NCBI RefSeq assembly: GCF_000204195.1
Contig: NZ_AFBG01000024.1
Coordinates: 62,001-126,000 of the forward strand
Source: Acidovorax radicis N35
GTDB lineage: Bacteria; Pseudomonadota; Gammaproteobacteria; Burkholderiales; Burkholderiaceae_C
Direction of reading: 5' to 3'
DNA length: 64,000 nt
The position numbers were made by a program, and so were the translations under genes. Under the pieces are notes generated by a model. That model searched no databases. It was not told the DNA's origin and saw only the letters and a list, made by a program, of their open reading frames with translations. Numbering within the stretch: position 1 is the stretch's first letter; each line of letters starts with the position of its first letter. Positions 28,771-38,158 of this stretch are shown piece by piece.

Positions 28771-30053
28771 CCGAAGAATTCCTGCTTGACCAGCGCTGCA
28801 AGGGCTACCCGCTGCACGCCGCGCCCAGCCGCCCCGCCGACCTGGGCCAGCGCGGCTGGAATGTGCTGGCGGGCGATCTGCCCTTGCCCATCGCCGTCAT
28901 CCGCGAAAGCGCCCTGGCCCACAACCTGGCCTGGATGCAGGCCTATGCCGAGCGCAAGGGCGTGGCCCTGGCCCCGCACGGCAAGACCACGCTGTCGCCC
29001 GAGCTGTTTGCGCAGCAGTTGCAGGCGGGCGCCTGGGGGCTGACCTTTGCCACCGTGTACCAGCTCAGCGTGGGGGTGGAAGCCGGTGCGCGCCGCGCCA
29101 TCATTGCCAACCAGGTGTTGTGCGACGCAGACCTGGACGGGCTGCACGCCCTGCTGCAGCGCCACGCCGATCTGCGCGTGTGGTTCCTCATCGACAGCCT
29201 GGCGCAGCTGCGCTGCATTGAAGACTGGGCCGAGCGGCGCGGCCACACCGCGCGCGGTGAAAAACGCCTGGACACCCTGCTGGAGATGGGTGTGCCCGGC
29301 CAGCGCACCGGCTGCCGCACGCTGGAAGAAGCCCTGGCGCTGGCCCAGGCCATGGCCCAATCGCCCGCCGTGCATCTGGGCGGCGTGGAATGCTACGAAG
29401 GCGGCGTGGCCCGCTGCGACAGCGAGCACGACGCACGCGAGGTCACCGCCCTGGTGCGCCGTGTGACCGAGGTGGCCCGCGCCTGCGATGCACAGGGCCT
29501 GTTTTCCGACCCAGAGATTTTGCTGACGGCGGGCGGCTCGGCGGTGTTCGACCTGGTCATCCCGCTGCTGCGCACACAGGGCCTGTCCAAGCCCGTGCTG
29601 GGCGTGCTGCGCTCGGGCTGCTACATCACGCACGACCATGGCAACTACCAGCGCTTTCTGAAGCATGTGGAGCAGCGCGAGGGGCTAGACGCCTCGCTGC
29701 GCCCTGCGCTCGAAGTGTGGACCATGGTGCAATCGGTGCCCGAGCCTGGGCTGGCCCTGCTCACCGGCGGGCGGCGCGATGTCTCGTACGATCTGGAGAT
29801 GCCCGTGCCAGTGCGCTGGGCGCCGCGCCACGAGCGCCGCGCTGCCAGCACCCCCACCGGGTGGACGGTGAGCGCGCTCAACGACCACCACGCCTACCTG
29901 CGCTACGACCCCGCTGCAGGCCCTGCCCCTGCCGTGGGCGATCTGGTGGCCCTGGGCATCTCGCACCCCTGCACCACGTTTGACAAATGGCGCTGGCTGC
30001 CCGTCGTGGACGACGCAGGCACCATCACCCGCGCCATCAGCACCCGTTTTTGA
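28767..30053 (+). CDS. DSD1-family PLP enzyme (D-serine dehydratase-like)
   Basis: 428 residues, fold-type III (alanine-racemase-like barrel). The PLP lysine is Lys73 in APHGKTT. The C-terminal domain ends with LGISHPCTTFDKW near 400, matching the His/Cys Zn2+ pair of eukaryotic-type D-serine dehydratase. Such enzymes eliminate water from D-serine or D-threonine analogues, giving a keto acid via an enamine, the kind of intermediate RidA removes. It sits between the transporter genes and an RpiR regulator. Alternative: a D-threonine aldolase-like enzyme; the substrate is not certain. Confidence 0.85.
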   Translation: MTEEFLLDQRCKGYPLHAAPSRPADLGQRGWNVLAGDLPLPIAVIRESALAHNLAWMQAYAERKGVALAPHGKTTLSPELFAQQLQAGAWGLTFATVYQLSVGVEAGARRAIIANQVLCDADLDGLHALLQRHADLRVWFLIDSLAQLRCIEDWAERRGHTARGEKRLDTLLEMGVPGQRTGCRTLEEALALAQAMAQSPAVHLGGVECYEGGVARCDSEHDAREVTALVRRVTEVARACDAQGLFSDPEILLTAGGSAVFDLVIPLLRTQGLSKPVLGVLRSGCYITHDHGNYQRFLKHVEQREGLDASLRPALEVWTMVQSVPEPGLALLTGGRRDVSYDLEMPVPVRWAPRHERRAASTPTGWTVSALNDHHAYLRYDPAAGPAPAVGDLVALGISHPCTTFDKWRWLPVVDDAGTITRAISTRF

Positions 30054-30055
30054 CC

Positions 30056-31018
30056 ATGTCCAAACCCACCCCTACCAGCCTGCTGCAACAACTGCGCGAG
30101 CGCCAGCCCGACCTGCCCGAGGCCCAGCGCAGCGTGGTGCGAGTGGTGCTGGACGACCCGCGCGCCGCCGTGGTCGCCACCGTGGAACAACTGGCCCAGC
30201 AGGCGGGCGTGTCCATGCCCACCATCGTGCGCACCTGCCGCAGCTTTGGCCACGACTCGGTGCGCGAATTCATGGTCGCCCTGGCGCAGGATCTGGCTGT
30301 GTCGGGCTCGCACCTGCACCGCAGTGTGCTGGCCGATGACAGCGCGCAGGACGTGGCCAGCAAGATCGTGCACGCGGCCGTGTCGTCGCTGACCGAGCTG
30401 GGTCGCAACCTCGACGCCGAAGTGCTCGACCGCGTGGCCGAGCGGCTGGCGCAGGCGCGGCGCATCGACTGCTACTCGGTCGGTGCCGCCTCCACCTTCA
30501 TGGCCAGCGAGCTGCAAAGCCGCCTGTTCCGCCTGGGCTGCACGGCCAACGCGATTTTTGATGCGCACCAGCAGCTCGTGTCGGCCAGCACGCTGGGGCC
30601 CGATGGCGTGGCCTTTGTCATCTCGCACGTGGGGCGCATGCCCTATGCGCTGGAGGCGGCGCGGTTTGCCCGCTCGCAAGGCGCCACCGTGGTGGCGCTG
30701 ACCCAGCCCGGCACGCCGCTGGCGGAGGTGGCCGACCTGGTGCTGGCCGTGTCGGTGCCGCAGGACGCGGTGATGCGCGTAGGCACCGAGGCCTATCTGG
30801 CCCACCTGGTGGTGATTGAGATCCTGACCGTGCGCCTGGCGCAAAAGCTGGGCCCCGTGGCCACCCGCGGGCTGCAGCAGTTCAAGCAGCTGCTGCACAA
30901 GCACGGTTTTGACAGCGCCGAATACGTCGGCGCGTTTGACAGCCACGCGGGCCAGAGCCACTCCAGCGCCGCCAGCCAAGCCCCTGACCCATCGCGCGGC
31001 CAGGCCGCAGAGGAATGA
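30056..31018 (+). CDS. RpiR family (HTH-SIS) transcriptional regulator
   Basis: 320 residues: N-terminal RpiR helix-turn-helix (EQLAQQAGVSMPTIVRTCRSFGH near 45-65, in two parts), then a SIS phospho-sugar domain (IDCYSVGAASTFMASELQ near 145, VISHVGRMPYALEAA near 190). SIS domains bind phosphosugars or related acids. The C-terminal 25 residues are a Ser/Ala-rich tail. It lies two bases after the PLP enzyme and one base before the D-aminoacylase, so it is inside the operon it likely controls. Confidence 0.9.
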   Translation: MSKPTPTSLLQQLRERQPDLPEAQRSVVRVVLDDPRAAVVATVEQLAQQAGVSMPTIVRTCRSFGHDSVREFMVALAQDLAVSGSHLHRSVLADDSAQDVASKIVHAAVSSLTELGRNLDAEVLDRVAERLAQARRIDCYSVGAASTFMASELQSRLFRLGCTANAIFDAHQQLVSASTLGPDGVAFVISHVGRMPYALEAARFARSQGATVVALTQPGTPLAEVADLVLAVSVPQDAVMRVGTEAYLAHLVVIEILTVRLAQKLGPVATRGLQQFKQLLHKHGFDSAEYVGAFDSHAGQSHSSAASQAPDPSRGQAAEE

Positions 31019-31019
31019 C

Positions 31020-32501
31020 ATGGCGCATGCAACGCTGCTGAGCAATGGCCGCATCGTGGACGGCACGCCCCGCCCCGGCTGGGTGGGCGATCTGCTGATT
31101 GAAGGCGACCACATCACCGCCCTGGCCGAGCCGGGCCAGATCGACCCCGCCGCCCTGGCCCGTGCCCGGGCCTGCGAACACTTCACCGAGGTGGACTGCA
31201 CCGGCCGCGTGATCGCCCCCGGCTTCATCGACGTGCACACGCACGACGACGCCGCTGTGCTGGACGCGCCCACCATGCTGCCCAAGCTCTCACAGGGCAT
31301 CACCACCGTCATCGTGGGCAACTGCGGGATTTCGCTGGCGCCGGTAGTGACCGACAGCCCGCTCGCCCCCCTCTCACTGCTGGGGCGCCTGCAGTTTCGC
31401 CACGCCAGCATGGCCGACTACGCCCGTGCCGTGGACGCCGCCCAGCCCGCCGTGAACGTGGCCGCACTGATGGGCCACACGGCCCTGCGCATGCGCCACC
31501 TGGCCGACCTGCGGCAAACTGCCACCGCCGGCGAGCGCGCCGCCATGGCCGCCGACATGGAAGAAGCCATGACCGCCGGGGCGCTGGGCCTCTCGTCGGG
31601 CATCTTCTACAGCGAGGCGTATGCGGCCGATGTGGAGGAGTTGGTGGCCGTGGCCTCGGTGGCGGCGCGCCACGGCGGCGTGTATGCCACGCACATCCGT
31701 GACGAGCTGGCAGGCATCCTGCCTGCGCTGCAAGAGGCCGCACTCACGGCCCGCCATTCGGGCCTGCCACTGGTCATCTCGCACCACAAATGCGCCGGGC
31801 CGGCCAACTGGGGCCGCACGCGCGAGACCCTGCCACTGATCGACCAGTTGGCACAGGGCCAGGAGATTGCGATGGACGTGTACCCCTACACCGCAGGCTC
31901 CACTGTGCTGCGCGAAGACCTGGTGGACGGCATCATCGACATCCTCATCACCGGCAGCCAGCCCCACCCCGAGATGGCCGGGCGCTACCTTGCTGACATT
32001 GCGCGCGAGTGGGGCGTGCCCCAGCAAGAGGCCGCCGTGCGCCTCAAGCCCGGTGGAGCCTGTTACTTCCAGATGCGCGAGGACGATGTGGAGCGCGTGA
32101 TAACGCACCCGCTGTCCATGATCGGATCGGACGGTCTGCCACACGACGAGCGGCCACATCCCCGGTTGTGGGGGGCCTTTCCGCGCGTGCTGGCCTGCTA
32201 CTGGCGGGACAAGGGCCTGCTGCGGCTGGAAGAAGCCGTGCACAAGATGACGGGCTTGTCGGCCCAGCGCTTTCGGCTCGGCGGGCGCGGCCTGTTACAG
32301 GCAGGGCACATGGCCGATGTGGTGGTGTTTGACCCCGAGCGCGTGCGCGACCTGGCCACTTTCGAGCAACCCCAGCAATTCAGCGAAGGCATTGAACAGG
32401 TGTGGGTGAACGGTACCTTGAGCTACACCCATACGGAGCGGGCCACTGGTGCACGGGCGGGCCGCTTTGTAACACGCAATACCAAGCCCTCAGCGGGCTA
32501 A
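31020..32501 (+). CDS. N-acyl-D-amino-acid deacylase (D-aminoacylase)
   Basis: 493 residues, amidohydrolase superfamily. The first metal motif is HTH at about 73-75 (APGFIDVHTHDD), the conserved Cys is in VGNCGISLAP near 100, and HHKCAGPANWGRT near 258 and SDGLPHDERPHPR near 375 follow the D-aminoacylase pattern. It hydrolyses N-acyl-D-amino acids to free D-amino acids, which the adjacent PLP enzyme could use. Last gene of the operon. Confidence 0.9.
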   Translation: MAHATLLSNGRIVDGTPRPGWVGDLLIEGDHITALAEPGQIDPAALARARACEHFTEVDCTGRVIAPGFIDVHTHDDAAVLDAPTMLPKLSQGITTVIVGNCGISLAPVVTDSPLAPLSLLGRLQFRHASMADYARAVDAAQPAVNVAALMGHTALRMRHLADLRQTATAGERAAMAADMEEAMTAGALGLSSGIFYSEAYAADVEELVAVASVAARHGGVYATHIRDELAGILPALQEAALTARHSGLPLVISHHKCAGPANWGRTRETLPLIDQLAQGQEIAMDVYPYTAGSTVLREDLVDGIIDILITGSQPHPEMAGRYLADIAREWGVPQQEAAVRLKPGGACYFQMREDDVERVITHPLSMIGSDGLPHDERPHPRLWGAFPRVLACYWRDKGLLRLEEAVHKMTGLSAQRFRLGGRGLLQAGHMADVVVFDPERVRDLATFEQPQQFSEGIEQVWVNGTLSYTHTERATGARAGRFVTRNTKPSAG

Positions 32502-32700
32502 TCACAGTGCGCAGCGCTTTGGGCGCCTACGCGGTGGTGAGTGTGTTGCAACGGCCGGTTGAATCCTCCGCCGCGCCAACCCGCCACCGCTGTGGCATGT
32601 AGAGATTGCCTGCGCATGGATTCTTCAGATGCCACATGTCGGTTGTTGAACCACCTGCCCGTCGGCGACTTCACACGCCAGCGGTAGGTGATCTCAACCC

Positions 32701-33009
32701 TCATACCAGCCGCACTTCAAAGTACGCGCCATCCCCGTCCCCCAGATCCCTGAACCCCGCCTGCTTGGCGGCAACACTGGCCTTGCCCCAGGCCTTGAGC
32801 AAAGTGAGATCTCCTGGGGACACCACCTCCGGCGGGGACTCCTCCAGGCTTTGCATGGTGTCCAGGGCCGCAGCGACCTGCTCCGGGCCGCCCAGCTGCT
32901 TCTCCAGTGCCTTGGCGTACCGTGTTTCCGCTGCCATGCGCTCCTTGGCCGGGAGTTCCTCGGGATAGTCGCGCAGGGTGACAACGTAGGTGGATTCGAT
33001 GACTTGCAT
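32701..33009 (-). CDS. Hypothetical protein behind a LexA box
   Basis: 102 residues from an ATG after AGGAG (MQVIESTYVVTLRDYPEEL...). No family recognised. The sequence is charged, largely helical, with no signal peptide or membrane segment. A perfect LexA-type box lies 27 bp upstream of the start codon. No DNA-repair genes are adjacent, so it looks like a solitary SOS-regulated gene. Confidence 0.7.
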   Translation of the reverse strand: MQVIESTYVVTLRDYPEELPAKERMAAETRYAKALEKQLGGPEQVAAALDTMQSLEESPPEVVSPGDLTLLKAWGKASVAAKQAGFRDLGDGDGAYFEVRLV

Positions 33010-33036
33010 GGCTGTGCTTCTCCTGTGTTTATAAAA

Positions 33037-33052
33037 CTGTATAAATATACAG
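33037..33052. promoter_or_regulatory. LexA (SOS) box
   Basis: CTGTATAAATATACAG fits the CTGT-N8-ACAG LexA consensus of beta- and gammaproteobacteria without mismatch and has the usual AT-rich centre. It lies in front of the 102-residue hypothetical gene on the minus strand. Confidence 0.75.
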
Positions 33053-33459
33053 TCTTCTTTGAAAAAGCGCATGCAGGATGAACCCAAGGAGGTCCCAGGG
33101 AGTACCCAGCCACTTCCCGCGCTTGCCCATTTGTAGACTGTCCCGGGGACCGCCCCTTTGTCCATCGGATCGGTGCCGCATCCTGGTCACACAAGACGCT
33201 ACTACGCAGCAGCAAGTTGCCACCCGGCGAACACCAAGACACCTCGCCAATGCCAAAGAGTTCTGGAGGGCTCTGAACGATTGTTCTCAATACTGGAACA
33301 GTTAGTTTGCGACTGAGTGGTTTTTCTCTGAACAACAGCGGCGTACAGTTCAACCCATCGATGAGCCGAACCCGCAAGGCGACTCACCGAACCCGGTTCA
33401 AGAACGGTTTTTGTCCCGGCTTTTATTGAGACGCTTTTTTAACTTCAAGGATTTTCATC
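33053..33459. other. Gene-free stretch before the DUF4148 gene
   Basis: These about 400 bases hold no convincing coding sequence. The left edge is the LexA-controlled promoter area, the right edge is the leader of the DUF4148 gene. No repeat or RNA was recognised. Confidence 0.4.
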
Positions 33460-33753
33460 ATGAACAAGACCGCACGTTTCCTCTCCATCGCCGCTGTGGC
33501 CGCTTTCGCTTCTTTCGGTGCCCAGGCTGACGAAGCCGATGCTTCGCAGTTCGCCACCAAGTTCGACACGAACCGCACCCGCGCTGAAGTGGCTGCTGAA
33601 GCCGCTACCGTGGCACAGACCCGCTCCATTGAGCCTGCTGGTTCGCGTGTGGTGACTTACAAGTCCACCGCTGACCGCGCTGCTGTGCGTGCTCAGGCTG
33701 CTGAAGCCCTGCGCACGGGCCAGATCTCTTCTGGCGAATTCAGCGCCATGTAA
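33460..33753 (+). CDS. DUF4148 domain exported protein
   Basis: 97 residues with a clear Sec signal peptide (MNKTARFLSIAAVAAF, cleavage after AQA near 23). The remaining 75 residues are charged and helical, with the RAEVAAEAATV and VTYKSTADRAAVRAQA segments typical of small DUF4148 proteins that are abundant in Comamonadaceae and Burkholderiales. Function unknown. It is followed by a strong terminator and stands alone. Confidence 0.85.
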   Translation: MNKTARFLSIAAVAAFASFGAQADEADASQFATKFDTNRTRAEVAAEAATVAQTRSIEPAGSRVVTYKSTADRAAVRAQAAEALRTGQISSGEFSAM

Positions 33754-33848
33754 TTGACGCAGTTGCGGGCCTTCCCATGGTGGCGGCACTTCGCGGGTGC
33801 TGCTGCCATGGGGAGTGTTTTTATCCCGCACTGAAGCCAAGCAAACTG

Positions 33849-33871
33849 GGCTCCCGTTGGGAGCCTTTTTT
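33849..33871 (+). terminator. Rho-independent terminator after DUF4148 gene
   Basis: Stem GGCTCCC (33849-33855) pairs with GGGAGCC (33859-33865) around a GTT loop, followed by a run of six T. Confidence 0.85.
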
Positions 33872-34014
33872 GTTGCTGCGTCCATGCCTCTGCAAGCAGC
33901 TGAAAATCCCTGCGGGTTTTGCGCATTCGACGCAGGGCTCGAGGCCGTGCGCGGTTTTCATGGTCAGAACTCTCCGTGTGGGCGTGCAATATGCAGAGCT
34001 TGGGGGACGGACGG

Positions 34015-34893
34015 TCACAGCGCATTGAGCGGTATGCGCAGGTAGGCCACGCCGTTGTCATCCTTGGGCGGCAGGTCACCAGCGCGAATGTTGACCTGCA
34101 CGGAAGGCAGGATCAGCGCCGGCATCTCCAGCGTGGCGTCGCGGCGGGTGCGCATGGCGACGAAGTCGTCTTCGCCCACGCCGTCATGCACGTGAATGTT
34201 GCTTGCGCGCTGCGCGGCCACCGTGGTTTGCCAGGCGGGCTCGCGGCCGCCGGGCGGGTAGTCGTGGCACATGAACAGGCGGGTGGCAGGCGGCAGGGCC
34301 AACAGTCGGCCGATGGACTGGTACAGCGTGTGCGCGTTACCGCCCGGGAAGTCGCAGCGCGCCGTGCCCACGTCGGGCATGAACAGAGTGTCGCCCACGA
34401 ACACGGCGTCGCCCACCTGGTAGGCCATGCAAGCCGATGTATGGCCCGGCACCGCCAGGGCCTGAGCCTGCAGGCTGCCAATGCGAAACGCCTCACCATC
34501 GGCGAACAGGTGGTCGAACTGTGCGCCGTCGGCATGAAAACCGGACTCCAGATGGAAAATGCCCTTGAACACCTTTTGCACCTGGGTGATGGCCGCGCCA
34601 ATGGCAATCTGCCCGCCCAGCACTTCTCGCAGGTGGTGCGCGGCCGTGAGGTGGTCGGCATGGGCATGGGTTTCCAGAATCCACCGCACGCTGAGCTGCT
34701 GCGTGCGTACAAAGTCGACCACCTTGTCGGCCGATACCGTGCGTATGCGACCGGCCTTGGGGTCGTAGTCCAGCACCGGGTCCACGATGGCGCAGTGCCC
34801 ACCCGGGTGGTCGAAGACCACATACGTCACCGTCCAGGTGGCGGGGTCGAAGAAGGCTTGAACCTGGGGTTGCGGTTTGTCTGGCGGTTGCAT
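34015..34893 (-). CDS. MBL-fold persulfide dioxygenase-like protein (Blh/ETHE1 type)
   Basis: 292 residues, metallo-beta-lactamase fold with the metal motif THAHADHLTA near 76, GDTLFMPDVGTARCDFPGG near 168 and a His in CHDYPPGG near 210. Blh/ETHE1 enzymes oxidise glutathione persulfide to sulfite. The gene is divergent from a BigR-like repressor with a palindromic operator between, matching the bigR-blh arrangement for H2S detoxification. Confidence 0.88.
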   Translation of the reverse strand: MQPPDKPQPQVQAFFDPATWTVTYVVFDHPGGHCAIVDPVLDYDPKAGRIRTVSADKVVDFVRTQQLSVRWILETHAHADHLTAAHHLREVLGGQIAIGAAITQVQKVFKGIFHLESGFHADGAQFDHLFADGEAFRIGSLQAQALAVPGHTSACMAYQVGDAVFVGDTLFMPDVGTARCDFPGGNAHTLYQSIGRLLALPPATRLFMCHDYPPGGREPAWQTTVAAQRASNIHVHDGVGEDDFVAMRTRRDATLEMPALILPSVQVNIRAGDLPPKDDNGVAYLRIPLNAL

Positions 34894-34929
34894 GGGAATG
34901 TGTGTCCTCGCAATTCAATTAAGATATTT

Positions 34930-34975
34930 ATAGTTTATTGACATATAGTTTGTTGGTCAATAAACTATCGACCAA
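34930..34975. promoter_or_regulatory. Palindromic operator of the sulfide module
   Basis: ATAGTTTATTGAC (34930-34942) and GTCAATAAACTAT (34956-34968) are a perfect 13-bp inverted repeat with a 13-bp centre. A second overlapping pair, TTGGTC (34953) and GACCAA (34970), extends it. It sits in the divergent region between blh-like and the ArsR-family gene, so it probably controls both. Confidence 0.7.
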
Positions 34976-35004
34976 CACCCCACCCCGCAACCTATGGAGT
35001 CCTC

Positions 35005-35346
35005 ATGCAGGCCCAAATCACTACCACCATGGACCTGGAAAGCCTTCGCCTCTCGGCAGATAGCGCTTGCCGACTGATGAAGGCGCTGTCCAACCCCGAC
35101 CGACTCTTGCTGCTGTGCCAGCTCACGGAGGGAGAAAAGCGCGTAGGAGAGTTGGAGGCGCTGGTGGGCATCGCCCAGCCCACGCTGTCGCAGCAACTGG
35201 GCGTGCTGCGCGACGAGGGGCTGGTGACCACCCGCCGCGAAGGCAAGAACATCCATTACCAGATCGCCAGCCCCCAGGCACTGGCCGTCATGCAGACTCT
35301 TTTTGAACAATTCTGTGCCCCCAAAGAGGCTTTCCATGCAGATTGA
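35005..35346 (+). CDS. ArsR-family repressor, BigR/SqrR-like sulfide sensor
   Basis: 113 residues, winged-helix ArsR family, start ATG after GGAG. HTH segment QPTLSQQLGVLRDEGLV near 58-74. Cysteines occur at about 24, 39 and 104 (SACRLM, LLCQL, QFCAPK); the last two match the Cys pair that forms a persulfide/disulfide in BigR-type repressors. It represses the divergent dioxygenase and the downstream transporter genes, and its stop overlaps the next start by 11 bases. Confidence 0.88.
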   Translation: MQAQITTTMDLESLRLSADSACRLMKALSNPDRLLLLCQLTEGEKRVGELEALVGIAQPTLSQQLGVLRDEGLVTTRREGKNIHYQIASPQALAVMQTLFEQFCAPKEAFHAD

Positions 35347-35767
35347 CTGGAACCACTTCACCCCCTGGGCGGCCCTGGTGGGAGGCCTGATCCTGGGCTT
35401 GGCCACTGCCGCCTTCGTGCTGCTGCATGGCCGTATCCTGGGCATCAGCGGCATCCTGGGCGGCCTGCTGCCCCCGCGCGGCAATGACACTGCGTGGCGG
35501 GTGGCCTTCGCGCTGGGCTTGCTGGCTGCGCCTTTGCTCTACCGGCTGACGGTGGGCATGCCGGAGGTGCGCATCGACGCCAGCTGGGGCATGGTGGTGC
35601 TGGCCGGGCTGCTGGTGGGCGTGGGCACGCGCTATGGCTCGGGCTGCACCAGCGGCCACGGGGTGTGCGGCCTATCGCGCCTGTCGCCGCGCTCTCTGGT
35701 GGCAACGCTGGCCTTCATGGGCGCGGGCTTTGCCACGGTGTATGCCATTCGCCACCTGCTGGCCTGA
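35336..35767 (+). CDS. YeeE/YedE-family transporter, first half (PmpA-like)
   Basis: 143 residues with four membrane helices and the family signature [14 protein letters not shown] near 100-113, whose Cys is thought to act in thiosulfate/sulfur transport. It overlaps the BigR-like gene end by 11 bases and has its own AAAGAGG site. Together with the next gene it makes a split two-subunit YeeE/YedE transporter, the usual companion of BigR. Confidence 0.88.
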   Translation: MQIDWNHFTPWAALVGGLILGLATAAFVLLHGRILGISGILGGLLPPRGNDTAWRVAFALGLLAAPLLYRLTVGMPEVRIDASWGMVVLAGLLVGVGTRYGSGCTSGHGVCGLSRLSPRSLVATLAFMGAGFATVYAIRHLLA

Positions 35768-35785
35768 TCGCAAGAGGACTGACCC

Positions 35786-36232
35786 ATGAAGCTCCAACGC
35801 ATTTCTGAATTCGGCATCGGCCTGGTCTTTGGCCTGGGTCTCATCATCTCGGGCATGACCGACCCGGGCAAGGTGCTCGGCTTTCTAGATCTGGCCGGCC
35901 AGTGGGACCCCTCGCTCGCCTTTGTGATGGGTGGCGCCATTCTGGTGGGCGTGGTCGCCTTCGCCGTGGCCCGCAAGCGCAGCACTAGCGTGTTCGGCGG
36001 CCCCATGCAACTGCCCACCGCGCGCCACATCGACCGGCGCCTGGTGCTGGGCAGCCTGCTGTTCGGTGCCGGCTGGGGCATCGCGGGCTTTTGTCCCGGG
36101 CCAGCCGTCGTGTCGTTGGGCACAGGCGAGCCCAAGGCCGCGGTGTTCGTGCTGGCCATGCTGGCGGGCATGGGCGCCTTTGAATGGCTGGAGATGCGTA
36201 AGGCGGCCCGCAGCACACCCCACGCGGCTTGA
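35786..36232 (+). CDS. YeeE/YedE-family transporter, second half (PmpB-like)
   Basis: 148 residues, four membrane helices, with [15 protein letters not shown] near 22 and the second Cys motif [12 protein letters not shown] near 97-108. It complements the preceding half-transporter, 18 bp upstream, in a sulfide/thiosulfate module. Confidence 0.88.
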   Translation: MKLQRISEFGIGLVFGLGLIISGMTDPGKVLGFLDLAGQWDPSLAFVMGGAILVGVVAFAVARKRSTSVFGGPMQLPTARHIDRRLVLGSLLFGAGWGIAGFCPGPAVVSLGTGEPKAAVFVLAMLAGMGAFEWLEMRKAARSTPHAA

Positions 36233-36247
36233 GCGAGCGTCAACGCC

Positions 36248-36901
36248 ATGACCACCAACCCCTGGCTTGCCGCCATCGTCACCCTGGGCATGGTTGCGGC
36301 GTATGAAGGCTGGCTGGCCGCGGTGCAGCGGCGGGCCCCCGGGCGGCTGGCGCACACCACCCACGCCTCGCTGCGCGAGGACTGGTTTGCTGCCATTTCG
36401 GCACAGCCCGGCTCCGAAATCCTGGCCGTGCAGACGCTGCGCAACTCGCTGATGTCGGCCACCATGACGGCATCCACCGCTGTGTTGGGCCTCATGGGCG
36501 CACTGTCGCTCACTGCCCCCGCGCTGCACGCCACGCTGGGCGAGGGCGCCACTGGCACTGCCGCGTGGCCGCATTTCACGCCCCGGCTGGCGATGGAGCT
36601 GGTGCTGCTGTGCCTGCTGTTCGCGTCGCTCGTTGCCTCGGTGATGGCCGTGCGCTACTACCACCACGCTGGCTTCATCGGCGGCATGCCTGTGGGCGCC
36701 CCCCAGCGCCAGCGCTGGGCCGCCGCCGGCAGCGCCTATGTGCGCAAGGCCGGGCTGCTCTACAGCTGGGGCCTTCGGCAGCTGATACTGCTGGTGCCCG
36801 TGGTGACCTTTGTGCTGCACCCCCTGGCCGGCGTGGCGGGGGCGCTGGCAGTGGTGATAGCGCTCACCCAGTTTGATCGATACAGGATCGAAAACGAGTA
36901 G
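36248..36901 (+). CDS. DUF599 domain membrane protein
   Basis: 217 residues with four to five membrane helices. The conserved [21 protein letters not shown] segment (in two parts) near residue 60 is typical of DUF599. It begins 15 bp after the YedE-like gene, so it is probably part of the same sulfur-related transcript. Function unknown. Confidence 0.85.
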   Translation: MTTNPWLAAIVTLGMVAAYEGWLAAVQRRAPGRLAHTTHASLREDWFAAISAQPGSEILAVQTLRNSLMSATMTASTAVLGLMGALSLTAPALHATLGEGATGTAAWPHFTPRLAMELVLLCLLFASLVASVMAVRYYHHAGFIGGMPVGAPQRQRWAAAGSAYVRKAGLLYSWGLRQLILLVPVVTFVLHPLAGVAGALAVVIALTQFDRYRIENE

Positions 36902-37098
36902 CTCGATCCGGCGGCGGTTTCCCGCAACCGCTGGGGCTATCCAACTTCTGGGGGTCAGTTCAAACCCGGCGGTTCAGCAATCAACCTTGAACGGGCGCCA
37001 GAATTCCAGACGGCAACTTTGCAGCGGTTGCTGCCGTTCGCATCTTGGGCACGAGTGGGTACTATCGGCCAGAACCAGACATTTCCAGCGTATCTCTA

Positions 37099-37650
37099 AT
37101 GGAACAAACAGTCCCGGTATTTTCCGATTCATTTGAAACCCCGCGCCTGAGGCTGCGCGCGCCGCACCTCTCAGACGCCGAGGAAATGTTCGCGTCTTAT
37201 ACCCAAGATGCAGATGTTGCTCGTTACATGGTTTGGCAGCCGCATGCCTCTTTGCAGACCACCCGCAACTTCATCACTCACTGTGTCGCTCAATGGGCGA
37301 CTGGCTCATCGCTTGCGTACATCATCACGTTAAAGGAAAGTGGTCAACTAATTGGCATGCTTGATGCAAGATCTCGCGACCACATCGTCAACATTGGCTA
37401 TGTCCTCACGCGCAGCCAATGGGGACAAGGTCTGATGGTGGAAGCGATCAAGGCGTTTACAACATTCGCGCTTCAACTTCCAGGAATCTTCCGCGTAGAA
37501 GCGACTTGCGATGTCGAGAATCGACCCTCAGCTCGTGCGTTAGAGAAAAGCGGCTTTCTGTTGGAAGGGCGGCTCGCTAGCCATACCGTGCATCCAAACA
37601 TCTCCGCTATGCCGCGTGACTGCTTCATCTACGCGGCTTGCCGACCTTAA
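37099..37650 (+). CDS. GNAT-family N-acetyltransferase (RimJ/RimL type)
   Basis: 183 residues from an ATG (MEQTVPVFSDSF); an alternative start lies 54 bp upstream. The acetyl-CoA binding region reads GYVLTRSQWGQGLMVEA near 115-131, and ENRPSARALEKSGFLLEGRL follows near 150. It belongs to the ribosomal-protein-type acetyltransferases, substrate unknown. Base composition is less GC-rich than the operon upstream. Confidence 0.85.
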   Translation: MEQTVPVFSDSFETPRLRLRAPHLSDAEEMFASYTQDADVARYMVWQPHASLQTTRNFITHCVAQWATGSSLAYIITLKESGQLIGMLDARSRDHIVNIGYVLTRSQWGQGLMVEAIKAFTTFALQLPGIFRVEATCDVENRPSARALEKSGFLLEGRLASHTVHPNISAMPRDCFIYAACRP

Positions 37651-37681
37651 TGATCGTCAGAATTCGGCCGAAAAGCGAAAC

Positions 37682-37987
37682 TCAAATGTCGATGAATTCG
37701 CCAGCTTCAGCATCATAGAAGCGGGCTGAAAGCTCCCGACAAATCACTCTGATAACCGCACTCTCGCGAGGGCCCCAAATACCTGCCGCCGAGATTGTTC
37801 TAGGGTCCGGACTTTCATCCTGGCTTTCAATGGTGAGGCGAAGCGACAGTTCTGATGGTTCGCCGGCAAGGGCGCGCTCTACCGCCGCATCGACCAAATG
37901 CCTGGGTCCCAGTGGTACAGGCGTCCAATCCGGCGACAGCGTCGTCAGCTCTTTGTCTTCGCGGAAAATAATGCCGATGCTGCTCAT
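37682..37987 (-). CDS. Hypothetical protein
   Basis: 101 residues, MSSIGIIFREDKELTTLSPDW..., no family recognised. No signal peptide or membrane segment; the sequence is acidic (many Glu/Asp) and ends ...AEAGEFIDI. Lies in a lower-GC accessory stretch. Confidence 0.6.
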   Translation of the reverse strand: MSSIGIIFREDKELTTLSPDWTPVPLGPRHLVDAAVERALAGEPSELSLRLTIESQDESPDPRTISAAGIWGPRESAVIRVICRELSARFYDAEAGEFIDI

Positions 37988-38158
37988 GATGGGCGTGAAT
38001 TGAACGGTTGAGGCGAATGGCTGGTTGTGGCCGAATTCTGCCCCACGTTGAGGGGCGCTAGCGGGCCCGAAGCGGACCTTGCAGGATTCGCTTCACCGGT
38101 AGTCTGCAAGGCGCGTTTGAAATACCAGACAACTGGGTAATTTTCAGGACTCAGGCAC

